Assembly (NCBI GenBank): GCA_903930255.1
Contig: CAIYYA010000183.1
Coordinates: forward strand, 1-49,321
Source of the DNA: an uncultured beta proteobacterium
Lineage (GTDB): Bacteria > Pseudomonadota > Gammaproteobacteria > Burkholderiales > Burkholderiaceae_C
Direction of reading: 5' to 3'
DNA length: 49,321 bases
In this document: piece by piece, positions 35,263 to 44,852 of the stretch
Layout of the letters: every line of letters starts with the position of its first letter
Numbering within the stretch: the stretch's first letter is position 1
The notes under the pieces: generated by a model
Told to the model about the DNA's origin: nothing
Databases searched by the model: none
The model's input: only the letters and a program-made list of their open reading frames with translations
Position numbers and translations under genes: made by a program

Positions 35263-36570
35263 TCAAGCTGCTTGATACGCAATACGCCCACCCACCAGCG
35301 TGCAGCGCACACGGCCAGGCAGTTCGTAACCTGCAAAGGGGGTGTGCTTACCCTGGCTGACCAATTGATCGGCTTGCACCACCCAGTGGCAAGCAGGGTC
35401 AAAAATGCAAATATCAGCCAAGCCGCCCACCATCAGGCGACCGGTGCGGCCTTGCCGCGACCCCAGCGCAGCCGCCAAAACCTGCGCCGGCCCCTGCGTC
35501 ACCACGGCCAACGCGCGGTGCAAATCAACCGCACCGTCCAAATGCCACTTGTGTGCCAGACTGAGCAGCAGCTCAAGACCAGTAGCCCCCGGCTCACTGT
35601 CGGCAAAGGGCAGCATTTTGGCATCTTCAGTCACGGGGGTGTGGTCTGACACCAGCGCGTCAATGGTGCCGTCAGCCAACCCGGCACGCAAGGCATCGCG
35701 ATCACGCTGCTGCCGCAGTGGCGGATTCAGCCGGGCACGGCTGTCAAAGTAACCGATGTCCATGTCTGTCAAGTGCAGCGAGTTGATGCTGATATCGCAG
35801 CTCAGTGCCAGGCCTTGCGCCTTCGCCTGGCGCACCAGTTCGACTCCAGCGGCACTGCTGATGCGACACAAATGCACGCGTGCGCCGGTGGCTCGCATCA
35901 GTTCAAAAATAGTGTGCATCGGAATGGTTTCGGCCATCACCGGCACGCCACTCAAGCCCATGCGGGTTGCCAGCGCACCGCTGGCAGCAACACCCTGACC
36001 CAAATGCGCATCCAAGGCACGCAACCAAACCGAGTAGCCAAACGTGCTGGCGTATTGAAGCGCACGCAGTAGCACCTGGGTGTTGCCTAATGCCTTGTCG
36101 GCTTGACTGAAAGCCACGCAGCCGGCTTCGGTAAGCTCCACCATCTCGGTCAGCATGTCGCCTTGCAAATTGCGTGTCAATGCACCTAACGGATAGACCC
36201 GCGCCTGTTGCAATTTTTCAGCTCGAAAACGCAACATCTCTACCAAGCCGGGTTCATCGAGCACCGGATCTGTATCTGGCTGGCAAACCAGGCTTGTCAC
36301 ACCAGCCGCCATGGCAGCCTTCATTTCAGACACCAGCATGTGCGCGTGCTCGTGACCAGGTTCACGCAAACGCACCGCGAGATCAACCAAACCAGGCAGC
36401 ACCCAGCACCCTTGGGCATCAATCACCTGCTCTGGCTGAAAATCATCAGCTATGTTTTTAATAGCTATCACTGCACCATCAGCAAGGGCTACATCGGCTT
36501 TTTCATCAAACCCACTGGCCGGATCGATGACCCGTCCACCGCGAATCAATACATTTTTTGGCTTGTTCAT
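35263..36570 (-). CDS. pyrC': Dihydroorotase-like protein PyrC' (apparently non-catalytic)
   Basis: The ATG at 36570 (MNKPKNVLIRGGRVIDP) gives 435 aa. The fold is that of dihydroorotase, but the first metal motif, normally DxHxHLREPG, reads DLAVRLREPG, so both histidines are replaced (Ala65, Arg67). The later PHH-type motif reads IPMHTIF. The catalytic-region Asp in VSDHTPV is kept. This matches the inactive PyrC' (pyrX) subunit that supports aspartate transcarbamoylase assembly in pseudomonads and other proteobacteria. The gene lies 22 bases after pyrB. An active dihydroorotase must be encoded elsewhere. An AT-rich segment (about 36440-36475, coding AIKNIADDFQPE) resembles the interspersed repeat. 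Confidence 0.9.
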   Translation of the reverse strand: MNKPKNVLIRGGRVIDPASGFDEKADVALADGAVIAIKNIADDFQPEQVIDAQGCWVLPGLVDLAVRLREPGHEHAHMLVSEMKAAMAAGVTSLVCQPDTDPVLDEPGLVEMLRFRAEKLQQARVYPLGALTRNLQGDMLTEMVELTEAGCVAFSQADKALGNTQVLLRALQYASTFGYSVWLRALDAHLGQGVAASGALATRMGLSGVPVMAETIPMHTIFELMRATGARVHLCRISSAAGVELVRQAKAQGLALSCDISINSLHLTDMDIGYFDSRARLNPPLRQQRDRDALRAGLADGTIDALVSDHTPVTEDAKMLPFADSEPGATGLELLLSLAHKWHLDGAVDLHRALAVVTQGPAQVLAAALGSRQGRTGRLMVGGLADICIFDPACHWVVQADQLVSQGKHTPFAGYELPGRVRCTLVGGRIAYQAA

Positions 36571-36592
36571 AAGGAATTCCGTCGCGTTTGCA

Positions 36593-37555
36593 TCAGGCTT
36601 CGTTGCCAGCCACAATGCTCATGACTGCCATGCGCACTGCAATACCAAAAGTAACTTGTGGCAAGATCACGCTTTGCTTGCCATCGACCACCGCCGAGTC
36701 AATTTCAACCCCTCGATTGATCGGGCCTGGGTGCATTACGATGGCATCGCTTTTGGCCAATTGCAGTTTTTCGGGGGTCAGGCCAAAGCTTTTGAAAAAC
36801 TCTTGACTCGAGGGCAGCAAAGCACCACTCATGCGTTCATTCTGCAAACGCAGCATGATGACGACATCACACCCCCGAAGTCCGTCTTCGAGCGTATGAC
36901 AAACCCGCACACCCATCTGCGCCATATCAGCAGGCACCAGGGTTTTGGGGCCCACCACACGCACCTCGGCGCAACCTAAAGTAGTCAATGCATGGATGTC
37001 TGAGCGCGCCACCCGGGAATGCAGCACATCGCCCACAATCGCCACCACCAGGTTAGAAAAATCACCTTTGTAATGCCGAATGGTGTACATGTCGAGCAGT
37101 CCCTGCGTGGGATGGGCATGGCGGCCATCACCCGCATTGATCACATGCACATGCGGTGCAACGTGCTGTGAAATCAGATAAGGAGCGCCCGACTCGCTGT
37201 GGCGCACCACAAAAATATCTGCCGCCATGGCACTCAAATTGGCAATGGTGTCGAGCAATGATTCACCCTTTGACGCCGATGACTTGGCTATATCGAGGTT
37301 GATGACATCGGCACTCAGCCGCTTGGCCGCTATGTCAAACGTGGTGCGCGTGCGTGTTGAGTTTTCAAAAAACAGGTTAAAAACGCTTTTGCCGCGCAAC
37401 AACGGCACTTTTTTTACTTCACGATCACCCACCGAAACAAAGTTGCTGGCGGTATCGAGTACGTGCGTCAGAATACTTTTTGACAGCCCTTCAGTCGAGA
37501 GCAAATGAATCAGTTCACCATTTTTGTTGAGTTGCGGGTTACGTTGGTGCTGCAT
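36593..37555 (-). CDS. pyrB: Aspartate carbamoyltransferase catalytic subunit
   Basis: The 320-aa protein has the family motifs [19 protein letters not shown] (carbamoyl phosphate site), [12 protein letters not shown] and [11 protein letters not shown]. It makes carbamoyl aspartate in pyrimidine synthesis in the cytoplasm. It is translated 2 bases after the stop of pyrR, and pyrC' follows, so the dodecamer of PyrB and PyrC' is expected as in pseudomonads. Regulation by a PyrR protein is possible, but no classical attenuator was identified in the leader. Confidence 0.97.
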   Translation of the reverse strand: MQHQRNPQLNKNGELIHLLSTEGLSKSILTHVLDTASNFVSVGDREVKKVPLLRGKSVFNLFFENSTRTRTTFDIAAKRLSADVINLDIAKSSASKGESLLDTIANLSAMAADIFVVRHSESGAPYLISQHVAPHVHVINAGDGRHAHPTQGLLDMYTIRHYKGDFSNLVVAIVGDVLHSRVARSDIHALTTLGCAEVRVVGPKTLVPADMAQMGVRVCHTLEDGLRGCDVVIMLRLQNERMSGALLPSSQEFFKSFGLTPEKLQLAKSDAIVMHPGPINRGVEIDSAVVDGKQSVILPQVTFGIAVRMAVMSIVAGNEA

Positions 37556-37557
37556 GG

Positions 37558-38055
37558 TTAATGATCTTTCACATTGAAACTAAAGCGACCCAAATCACTG
37601 CGCAACAGCGACAGTGACTGATTAGCAGGCAAATTGACACGCGCAGAGCACACATCGGCTTGAATGGGTAACTCACGGCCACCCCGATCCACCAGCACCG
37701 CCAGCTTCACACGGGCGGGTCTTCCAAAATCAAACAATTCGTTGAGCACAGCCCGAATCGTGCGCCCGGTAAACAACACATCGTCGAGCAGCAAAATGTC
37801 AGCCTGATTCACATCAAACGGGATTTGCGTTTGTGCCGCCGCGGTCATGCCGCGGCGCGCATAGTCGTCGCGGTGCAGAGCCGATGAAATGACCCCAATG
37901 GGCTGCGCCAGCGCGAGTTCTTGTTGCAGACGTTGTGCCAACCAAACACCGCCCGAAGTTACCCCCACCAAGTGCATACCGGGGTGCAACAAGCTGCGCA
38001 CGCTACGCGCCATATCGGCGTAAAGTGCCTCTGCGTCAAGCGCAAGAATGCTCAT
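37558..38055 (-). CDS. pyrR: PyrR, pyrimidine regulator / uracil phosphoribosyltransferase
   Basis: The 165-aa product has the PRPP motif [16 protein letters not shown] and the PyrR features [10 protein letters not shown] and RDDYARRG. In Gram-positive bacteria PyrR controls pyr mRNA attenuation; in proteobacteria the RNA role is less clear. It overlaps the ruvX stop by 4 bases and precedes pyrB directly. Length is typical (about 165-180). Confidence 0.93.
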   Translation of the reverse strand: MSILALDAEALYADMARSVRSLLHPGMHLVGVTSGGVWLAQRLQQELALAQPIGVISSALHRDDYARRGMTAAAQTQIPFDVNQADILLLDDVLFTGRTIRAVLNELFDFGRPARVKLAVLVDRGGRELPIQADVCSARVNLPANQSLSLLRSDLGRFSFNVKDH

Positions 38056-38456
38056 AAAAGACTCCTGAAAAATTGCTCCAAAATAATGCAGGCGGCTGCT
38101 GCATCGGCATCTTTGGCACCCGAAGAAAGTGCCTCCGTGGTGCTATAGCGTTCGTCCACTTCAAACACCGGCAATTTAAAACGGCCAGCGAGCTGTCGCC
38201 CGAAGCGCTGCGCACGCAGCGTGTTTTCATGGGTAGCCCCGTCTGGGTGAAATGGCACACCAATCACCAAGGCATCGGGCTGCCAGATCGCCAGTTGCTT
38301 GGCAATTGCGGCAAATCGCGCATCGCCGCTAGCGCTGATCGTGCCTTGTGGCTGTGCCGTGCAGAGCATTCGGTTGCCAACTGCAAAACCGGTGCGTTTC
38401 AAACCAAAATCGAGAGCCAGAAAAGTCTGTGCTGAAGGTGAAAGCACGGCACTCAT
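38052..38456 (-). CDS. ruvX: RuvX/YqgF-type putative pre-16S rRNA nuclease
   Basis: The ATG at 38456 (MSAVLSPSAQTFLALDFG), with AAAGG just upstream, gives 134 aa, the usual size. The TTG-initiated extension to 38510 is rejected. The RNase H-like motifs LALDFGLKRTGFAVG, LVIGVPFHPDG and VDERYSTTEA, and the last Asp in KDADAAAACIIL, are present. The family processes the 5' end of 16S rRNA and is essential in several bacteria. It overlaps pyrR by 4 bases and lies 94 bases after yqgE. Confidence 0.93.
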   Translation of the reverse strand: MSAVLSPSAQTFLALDFGLKRTGFAVGNRMLCTAQPQGTISASGDARFAAIAKQLAIWQPDALVIGVPFHPDGATHENTLRAQRFGRQLAGRFKLPVFEVDERYSTTEALSSGAKDADAAAACIILEQFFRSLL

Positions 38457-38550
38457 GGCGCCTTTCGGAGTCGACTTATCGAAGCCAACAGCGGCGATCG
38501 GTTGACGCAATCAACGCCGCAACCTTGCAGCAACTTTGCGCCAGTCATGC

Positions 38551-39150
38551 TCATGCGTGTCCCACCTCTGAGGACAGCATCCACGCCTGCAAACCCAGCA
38601 ATTGCAGGGCTGCATCCCAGCGCTGTGCGACCGGTGTATCAAAAACCAAACGCGGGTCGGCGGCCACGGTGAGCCAACTGTTTTGCGACAATTCGGACTC
38701 CAGTTGACCCTGCCCCCAGGCTGAATAACCCAGTGAAATCAATATTTTGCGCGGCCCGGCTCCAATGGCAATGGCCTGCAGCACATCTTTTGAAGTGGTC
38801 ATCTCAAGCCCCCCTGGAACACACAGAGTCGAGGCAAAAAGCGGCACTTGGGGTTTGTCTGCATCTGCAAAAACAGGTTCATGCAAAACAAAGCCACGCT
38901 CTGTTTGCACAGGACCACCGATAAACACCGGCGCCACACACAAGTCTTCGCGCATCAGCGCCAGCTCAACCTTGTCAAACAAGCCTTTAACGTTGATATC
39001 GCACGGTTTGTTGATCACCAAACCCAGCGCACCGCGTTCACTGTGTTCACACAGATACACCACGCTGCGAGCGAAAAAAAGATCATGCAAACTCGGCATG
39101 GCGATCAAAAAATGATTCGTCAGATTGGTGAGGGCAACATCTGCAAGCAT
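38551..39150 (-). CDS. yqgE: UPF0301 protein YqgE/AlgH
   Basis: The 199-aa protein has the UPF0301 pattern: LTNHFLIAMPSLHDLFFARS, YLCEHSERGALGLVINKP, VFIGGPVQTERGFVLH and SLGYSAWGQGQLESELSQNS. The molecular function is unknown; the gene commonly sits with ruvX, as here. No signal peptide. The upstream gap to purL (39151-39292) contains a short palindrome. Confidence 0.93.
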   Translation of the reverse strand: MLADVALTNLTNHFLIAMPSLHDLFFARSVVYLCEHSERGALGLVINKPCDINVKGLFDKVELALMREDLCVAPVFIGGPVQTERGFVLHEPVFADADKPQVPLFASTLCVPGGLEMTTSKDVLQAIAIGAGPRKILISLGYSAWGQGQLESELSQNSWLTVAADPRLVFDTPVAQRWDAALQLLGLQAWMLSSEVGHA

Positions 39151-39206
39151 GGGACAATTTTAGCGAGAAGCGTTCAATGGCAACCGTCAAGCTCAGCAAA
39201 TGACCC

Positions 39207-39225
39207 AAAATGCCCGGCATTTTTT
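39207..39225. terminator. Possible weak terminator downstream of purL
   Basis: AAAATGC (39207-39213) and GCATTTT (39217-39223) form a short stem with loop CCG. The T run is partly inside the stem, and the better T run is on the plus strand, whereas purL is transcribed on the minus strand. It might still mark the end of the purL transcript, before yqgE. Confidence 0.3.
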
Positions 39226-39292
39226 GAATCGATTTTTGAATGCGCAACGCTTCCATTTACAGCGGCGAAAGTGGGCGTAGAGCAACGCAGCA

Positions 39293-42200
39293 TTAACCGA
39301 CCCAGCGCCGCGCGTTGCGCCACAACTGCATCCACGGGCTCAAGGCGTTCAAATCCTGGTCGGTCCAGCTCATCTGAATGTTGCGAAATACACGCTCGGG
39401 GTGCGGCATCATGGCGGTAAAGCGGCCGTCGGCGGTGGTCACCGCCGTGAGCCCACCGGGGCTGCCATTCGGATTGAACGGGTAAGCCTGCGTTGCTTGG
39501 CCCAGGTTGTCGGTGAAACGCATGGCAGCAATCGCCTTCTCAGCATTGCCACGGTACTTGAAGTTGGCATAACCCTCGCCGTGCGCCACAGCAATCGGCA
39601 ATCGGCTGCCAGCCATGCTGGCAAAGAACAACGAAGGCGACTGCAACACCTCGACCATGGAAAAGCGCGCCTCAAAGCGTTCGCTCTGGTTGGTGGTGAA
39701 GCGCGGCCAGTCTTGCGCACCCGGAATGATGTCTGCCAGCTCGGCAAACATCTGGCAACCATTGCAAACGCCCAGACCAAAGGTATCTGTGCGCGCAAAA
39801 AATGCCTTGAATTGGTCAGCCAGCACGGGGTTGAAGGTGATCGAGCGCGCCCAGCCAATGCCTGCACCCAAGGTATCACCATAGCTGAAACCGCCACACG
39901 CCACCACACCTTTGAAATCGGCCAACTTGGCGCGACCCGTTTGCAGATCGGTCATGTGCACGTCAAAGGCATCAAAACCGGCTTCTGTGAATGCATAGGC
40001 CATTTCAATGTGCGAGTTGACGCCTTGCTCACGCAAAACAGCCACCCTGGGGCGTGTCAGCAGAATCGCCGGAGCAGTCAAAATTGCTCCTTTTTCAGAA
40101 GCTGCTTGCGCTTGCTGGACGTGCGACAGAGCCTGATTTGGCATATAAAAATGCAGCCCAGGGTCAGCCGCTGCACCGGCTGCGCTGTGTTCAGCATCGG
40201 CACAGGCCGGGTTGTCACGCTGCTGGCAAATCTTCCAGCTGGTGGCATCCCACACCTGATGCAGGTCAGCGAGTTGGGCGCTAAAGATGGTTTTTGCATC
40301 GCGCCAGACCTGCAGCGCAGCCACACCCAGCTGGATTTCGGATGTTGCAGGGCGGGTTTTGCCGACCACATGGCTGTGCTGGCTCAAAGCAAACTCGCGC
40401 AAGGTTTGCATCACCGCACTGCGATCTGCGGTGCGCACCTGCAACAAAACGCCAAGTTCTTCACTGAACAAAGCTTTGAGTGTGAGTTCATCGCGCCGCG
40501 CACTGACCTGAGCTGCCCAGTTTTTGCTGTCGCCCACGTCCATACGACTATCGCTAATGCCGTCGCCCTCGGTGACGAGCATGTCCACATTCAGCGCCAG
40601 ACCAACGTGCCCGGCAAAGGCCATTTCACACGCCGCCGCAAACAAACCGCCATCACTGCGGTCGTGGTAAGCCAGAATTTGACCGGCCGCACGCAAGGCA
40701 TTGACCGCCTTGACAAGGTTCACCAGGTCTTGCGGATCATCCAGATCGGGCACGGCATCGCCCATTTGCCCCAGGGTTTGCGCCAAGATGCTGGCGCCCA
40801 TGCGGTTTTTCCTACGGCCCAGGTCGATCAAGATCAGCGAAGTGTCTTGTGTGGCATCCAACTGGGGTGTCAGGGTGCCGCGCACATCGGCCAGCGTGGC
40901 AAAAGCGGTGACGATCAAGGACACCGGTGAAGTCACTTTTTTGTGGGTGTCAGTGTCCTTCCACTGCGTGCGCATGGACAGCGAGTCTTTGCCCACCGGT
41001 ATCGAAATACCCAAGGCCGGGCACAGCTCCAAGCCCACCGCCTTGACGGTTTCGTACAGCGCAGCATCTTCACCCGGCTCTCCACAGGCCGCCATCCAGT
41101 TGGCCGAGAGCTTGACACGATCGAGTTCAATTGGCGCTGCCAGCAAATTGGTGATGGCTTCAGCTACCGCCATGCGCCCCGAGGCTGGGGCATTCACCGT
41201 GGCCAAAGGCGTGCGTTCCCCCATCGCCATGGTTTCACCGGCAAAACCCTTGAAATCGGCCAGTGTCACCGCGCAATCTGCTACCGGCACCTGCCAGGGT
41301 CCGACCATTTGGTCACGGTGCGTCAAGCCACCCACGGTACGGTCGCCAATGGTGATCAAAAAACGCTTGGACGCCACTGTGGGGTGCGCCAACACTTCGA
41401 TGGCAGCCTGCTGCAACTTGACATGGGTTAAATCGATCGGCGCAAAAGTGCGCGTCAGACTCTTCACATCGCGGTGCATTTTGGGCGGTTTTCCCAGCAG
41501 CACGTTCATCGGCATGTTCACCGGAGACTCATTACCCGCATCGACCAGCTCCAATTGACGCTCCTGCGTCGCCACGCCAACCACCGCAAAGGGGCAGCGC
41601 TCGCGTTCGCACAGTGCCTTGAACAAGTCCAGCGACTGCGGCGCAATCGCCAGCACATAACGCTCCTGGCTCTCGTTGCACCAGATTTCTTTGGGAGCCA
41701 GACCCGATTCTTCGAGCGGCACTGCGCGCAAATCAAAGCGGGCACCCCGCGCAGCATCGTTGGTCAGCTCTGGGAAGGCATTGCTCAGGCCACCTGCGCC
41801 CACGTCGTGAATCGCCAGAATCGGGTTGTCAGCGCCTTGCAACCAACACTGGTTGATCACCTCTTGCGCACGTCGCTGAATTTCGGGGTTGCCGCGCTGC
41901 ACCGAGTCGAAGTCCAGATGCGCAGCATTGGCACCGGTGGTCATGGAACTGGCCGCACTGCCCCCCATGCCGATGCGCATGCCCGGGCCACCCAACTGGA
42001 TCAGCAAGCTGCCCGCAGGAAACTCGATCTTGTGCGTCTGGCTCTCGTCAATCACCCCCAAGCCACCTGCGATCATGATCGGTTTGTGGTAGCCGCGCTG
42101 CTCTTGCTGTGGCAGTGCGTGGCCAGCGGCGTCTTGCACCGAATAGTTCAGGCTTTGCTCATATTCCCGGAAATAACCCAGCAAATTAGGCCTGCCAAAT

Positions 42201-43411
42201 TCGTTGTTAAAGGCCGCCCCACCCAGCGGCCCCTCAACCATGATCTGCAACGGGCTGGCAATATGCTCAGGCTTGCCGTAATTAATTGGGGTCAGATTCC
42301 AATTGTTTTCAGTATTTGAAGAATTAATTGGAATCTGACCCCAATTAATTTTAGAAACGGTGAATCCGGTCAGACCGGCTTTGGGTTTGGAGCCGCGGCC
42401 GGTGGCGCCTTCGTCGCGGATTTCACCGCCTGCGCCGGTGGCTGCACCGGGAAACGGCGAGATCGCGGTGGGGTGGTTGTGGGTTTCCACCTTCATCAAA
42501 ATGTGCTGATTGGCGCTTTGTTTTTGATAGCTACCTGCGCATACACCACCTGTTCCAGTGACTGATTTCGCACTGAATCTTTCAACCACGGCACCGGTCA
42601 TGACCGAGGCGTTGTCGGAATACGCCACCAACATGTGCTGCGGGTTGCTTTGATGGGTGTGGCGAATCATGCCAAACAGGCTGTGCGGCTGTGCAGCACC
42701 GTCGATGGTGAACTGTGCATTAAAAATCTTGTGCCGGCAGTGCTCGCTGTTAGCCTGTGCAAACATCATCAGCTCAACATCGGTCGGGTTACGCTGCAGC
42801 TGGGTGAAAGCCGTGACCAAATAGTCGATTTCATCGGCAGCCAAAGCCAAGCCAAATTCGCGGTTAGCAGCCACCAGCGCAGCCTTGCCCCCTGTGAGCA
42901 CATCCACATGCGCCATCGGAGCCGCTGGCAACTCGGTGAATAGGCCCCAAGCTGCGCCACGCTCAAAAAGTGCACTTTCGGTCATGCGATCGTGCAGTAA
43001 ATCGGCAATTTGGTTGAGCTGCTCGGCACTGAGTGATGGTTTAGACAAAAGCCCGCTTTTTAGCACCACGCGGTATTCAACCACGCGTTCGACACGGCGC
43101 ACGGCCAAGCCACAGTTGTGCGCAATATCGGTGGCCTTGGAAGCCCAGGGCGAAACCGTGCCAAAACGGGGTGTCACAACAATCAGCGCTCCGTCCAGCG
43201 CACCAGCATAGGGGTCGCCATAGGTGAGCAAAGCGGCCAACTGGTCTTGCAGCTGTTCATCTGGCTCCTGCTCAGAAGCCACCCAATGGACAAAGCGCGC
43301 AGCAATGCCGCTGATTTTGTCGTGCACTGCTTGCAATGCAGGCAAGAGTTGTTGAACACGGAAAGCGCTGAGAGCGCTGCCGCCCTCGAATGGGGTGATA
43401 TGCAGGGTCAC
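39293..43411 (-). CDS. purL: Phosphoribosylformylglycinamidine synthase
   Basis: The 1372-aa single-chain PurL begins with GTG ([20 protein letters not shown]). Seen in order are [55 protein letters not shown], and a C-terminal glutaminase with [16 protein letters not shown] and [12 protein letters not shown]. It converts FGAR to FGAM in purine synthesis. It is longer than the Escherichia coli protein (about 1295), in part because of two repeat-derived stretches: a palindrome coding [20 protein letters not shown] before GKPEHI, and a segment coding QQAQAA in the linker before the glutaminase domain. The 224-base gap upstream (43412-43635) shows no gene or clear signal. Confidence 0.97.
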   Translation of the reverse strand: MTLHITPFEGGSALSAFRVQQLLPALQAVHDKISGIAARFVHWVASEQEPDEQLQDQLAALLTYGDPYAGALDGALIVVTPRFGTVSPWASKATDIAHNCGLAVRRVERVVEYRVVLKSGLLSKPSLSAEQLNQIADLLHDRMTESALFERGAAWGLFTELPAAPMAHVDVLTGGKAALVAANREFGLALAADEIDYLVTAFTQLQRNPTDVELMMFAQANSEHCRHKIFNAQFTIDGAAQPHSLFGMIRHTHQSNPQHMLVAYSDNASVMTGAVVERFSAKSVTGTGGVCAGSYQKQSANQHILMKVETHNHPTAISPFPGAATGAGGEIRDEGATGRGSKPKAGLTGFTVSKINWGQIPINSSNTENNWNLTPINYGKPEHIASPLQIMVEGPLGGAAFNNEFGRPNLLGYFREYEQSLNYSVQDAAGHALPQQEQRGYHKPIMIAGGLGVIDESQTHKIEFPAGSLLIQLGGPGMRIGMGGSAASSMTTGANAAHLDFDSVQRGNPEIQRRAQEVINQCWLQGADNPILAIHDVGAGGLSNAFPELTNDAARGARFDLRAVPLEESGLAPKEIWCNESQERYVLAIAPQSLDLFKALCERERCPFAVVGVATQERQLELVDAGNESPVNMPMNVLLGKPPKMHRDVKSLTRTFAPIDLTHVKLQQAAIEVLAHPTVASKRFLITIGDRTVGGLTHRDQMVGPWQVPVADCAVTLADFKGFAGETMAMGERTPLATVNAPASGRMAVAEAITNLLAAPIELDRVKLSANWMAACGEPGEDAALYETVKAVGLELCPALGISIPVGKDSLSMRTQWKDTDTHKKVTSPVSLIVTAFATLADVRGTLTPQLDATQDTSLILIDLGRRKNRMGASILAQTLGQMGDAVPDLDDPQDLVNLVKAVNALRAAGQILAYHDRSDGGLFAAACEMAFAGHVGLALNVDMLVTEGDGISDSRMDVGDSKNWAAQVSARRDELTLKALFSEELGVLLQVRTADRSAVMQTLREFALSQHSHVVGKTRPATSEIQLGVAALQVWRDAKTIFSAQLADLHQVWDATSWKICQQRDNPACADAEHSAAGAAADPGLHFYMPNQALSHVQQAQAASEKGAILTAPAILLTRPRVAVLREQGVNSHIEMAYAFTEAGFDAFDVHMTDLQTGRAKLADFKGVVACGGFSYGDTLGAGIGWARSITFNPVLADQFKAFFARTDTFGLGVCNGCQMFAELADIIPGAQDWPRFTTNQSERFEARFSMVEVLQSPSLFFASMAGSRLPIAVAHGEGYANFKYRGNAEKAIAAMRFTDNLGQATQAYPFNPNGSPGGLTAVTTADGRFTAMMPHPERVFRNIQMSWTDQDLNALSPWMQLWRNARRWVG
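40085..40120 (+). repeat. Interspersed Comamonadaceae-type repeat inside purL
   Basis: AGCTGCTTGCGCTTGCTGG at about 40100-40118 is identical to the core of the intergenic copy at 361-409. It is preceded by TGCTCCTTTTTCAGA in the same layout as the hrpA copy. In the purL frame (minus strand) it codes QQAQAA, within the linker between the synthetase and glutaminase parts. Confidence 0.7.
42280..42350. repeat. 71-bp palindromic element in frame inside purL
   Basis: Two perfect 25-base inverted arms (42280-42304 and 42326-42350) flank a 21-base spacer. The arms contain GGGGTCAGATTCC, the same 13-mer as in the hrpA element. In frame on the minus strand it codes a polar 24-residue stretch between FTVSK and GKPEHI, where Escherichia coli PurL has an unrelated segment of about 15 residues. 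No stop codon is introduced. Confidence 0.85.
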
Positions 43412-43635
43412 TTTGGAGGCCTGGTGTTGAGCTGACAGGTTGTGATGGAGCCGCGATACAAGCGCTGATTCCGTTTCCAGATCGATGCGACACTAGGCGC
43501 GAAGCCGCAGACAGTGCTGACACACGGCAAGGCGAAGCAACAACGTGTCGGATTGATCTGAAACGCAATGATTGGGCTTGACCGCTGTTGGATTTGATTT
43601 TATCAGCGCCTCAAGCCGTCAAGAAAATCGCACCG

Positions 43636-44841
43636 TCAGGCGCCGGCATAAAGCCAGGGCTGATCCAGCAACCCTTCACCCAACAGCTTCATGGCGGCAT
43701 CGCGGCCCCAGCGCAAAGGCCCCGCGGCGTGAAAAATTTTGCCATTGCGAATGGCCTGGCGTTGCACCCGGGCATTACGCCGCCAGCGTTGCTCAGCGTA
43801 GCGCTGCAGCAAAGCCGGTACGGCCACCGCGCTGGCGTTTTCTTCAGGTGAAGCAAACGCCCCACCCTGTCCGAGCACCTTTGCCAGTGTGGCTGCATCT
43901 TCAATGGCCATACCGGCACCCTGAGCAAGATAAGGCACCATCGGATGTGCTGCATCACCCAGAAAAGCCACCCGACCTTGGGCATGCTGATGCGCCCCCG
44001 ACATCGGCGGGCGAATACTCAAGGGCCATAAACGCCAGCTTCCCACTGCCTGAATCAGGTCAAACAAGGGTTTGCTGACGCCTTGCATGCGTTGCTGCAG
44101 CTCTACCGCATTGCCACTGTGATCCCAGTGCGCCAAGTCACCCTGAATCTGCCCGTGCACGATCGCTACCACATTAAGTAATTCGCCCCGGCGTACCGGA
44201 TAGGCAATCACATGCTGTTGCTGCCCCAACCAAGCGGTCACTTGCGTGCTGCGCAAATGCACAGGCAGGCGGGCTTGCGAAAGCAGCGCCCGATAGGCCA
44301 GATGACCCGTTGGCTGCGGTTTTCCATCATCGAGCACTTGCTGGCGCAAACTGCTCCAACCGCCATCAGCCGCTACCAGCAGTTGAGCTTGCAAGCTAGC
44401 ACCAGCGGCGAGCTTGACATCAAGCTGCTCGTCGGTCTGGTTCAAACCGAGCACCGGTGAATTGAGGTGCAATTGCACTTTGCCCTGCTTTTGCACCGCC
44501 TGAAGCAACAGCTGATGCATATCGGCTCGATGAATCGTCAGATAAGGTGTGCCGTAGCGCTTGCAAATCGAATCGCCCAAAGCCAGCACCCCCAACTGCG
44601 CACCCGATAGGGCACTGCGCACTTGCAAGCGATCGGGGAAAACCGCCACGTCAGCCAATGCGTCCTGGAGCCCCCAGTCGTACAGAATCTTCACCACATT
44701 AGGGCTAAGCTGAATGCCAGCACCAAACTCTGAAAACTCGATACTGCGCTCATGCACATCAATCTCTGCGCCAGCCCTGGCACATGCCAGCGCTGCAGCC
44801 AAACCGCCGATACCGCCCCCTGCTATCACCATATTCTTCAT
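43636..44841 (-). CDS. FAD-dependent aromatic-type monooxygenase
   Basis: The ATG at 44841 (MKNMVIAGGGIGGLAAALAC) gives 401 aa; the longer frame upstream overlaps hrpA and is rejected. The motifs are GGGIGG near residue 8, a DG-type motif in VAADGGWSSLR and the second FAD site FLGDAAHPMVPYLAQGAGMA. It belongs to the group of salicylate or 6-hydroxynicotinate hydroxylases (PHBH family), single-component flavoprotein hydroxylases using NAD(P)H and O2. The substrate is not predictable. It lies 11 bases after the stop of hrpA. Confidence 0.85.
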   Translation of the reverse strand: MKNMVIAGGGIGGLAAALACARAGAEIDVHERSIEFSEFGAGIQLSPNVVKILYDWGLQDALADVAVFPDRLQVRSALSGAQLGVLALGDSICKRYGTPYLTIHRADMHQLLLQAVQKQGKVQLHLNSPVLGLNQTDEQLDVKLAAGASLQAQLLVAADGGWSSLRQQVLDDGKPQPTGHLAYRALLSQARLPVHLRSTQVTAWLGQQQHVIAYPVRRGELLNVVAIVHGQIQGDLAHWDHSGNAVELQQRMQGVSKPLFDLIQAVGSWRLWPLSIRPPMSGAHQHAQGRVAFLGDAAHPMVPYLAQGAGMAIEDAATLAKVLGQGGAFASPEENASAVAVPALLQRYAEQRWRRNARVQRQAIRNGKIFHAAGPLRWGRDAAMKLLGEGLLDQPWLYAGA

Positions 44842-44852
44842 ACACAAAGCCT

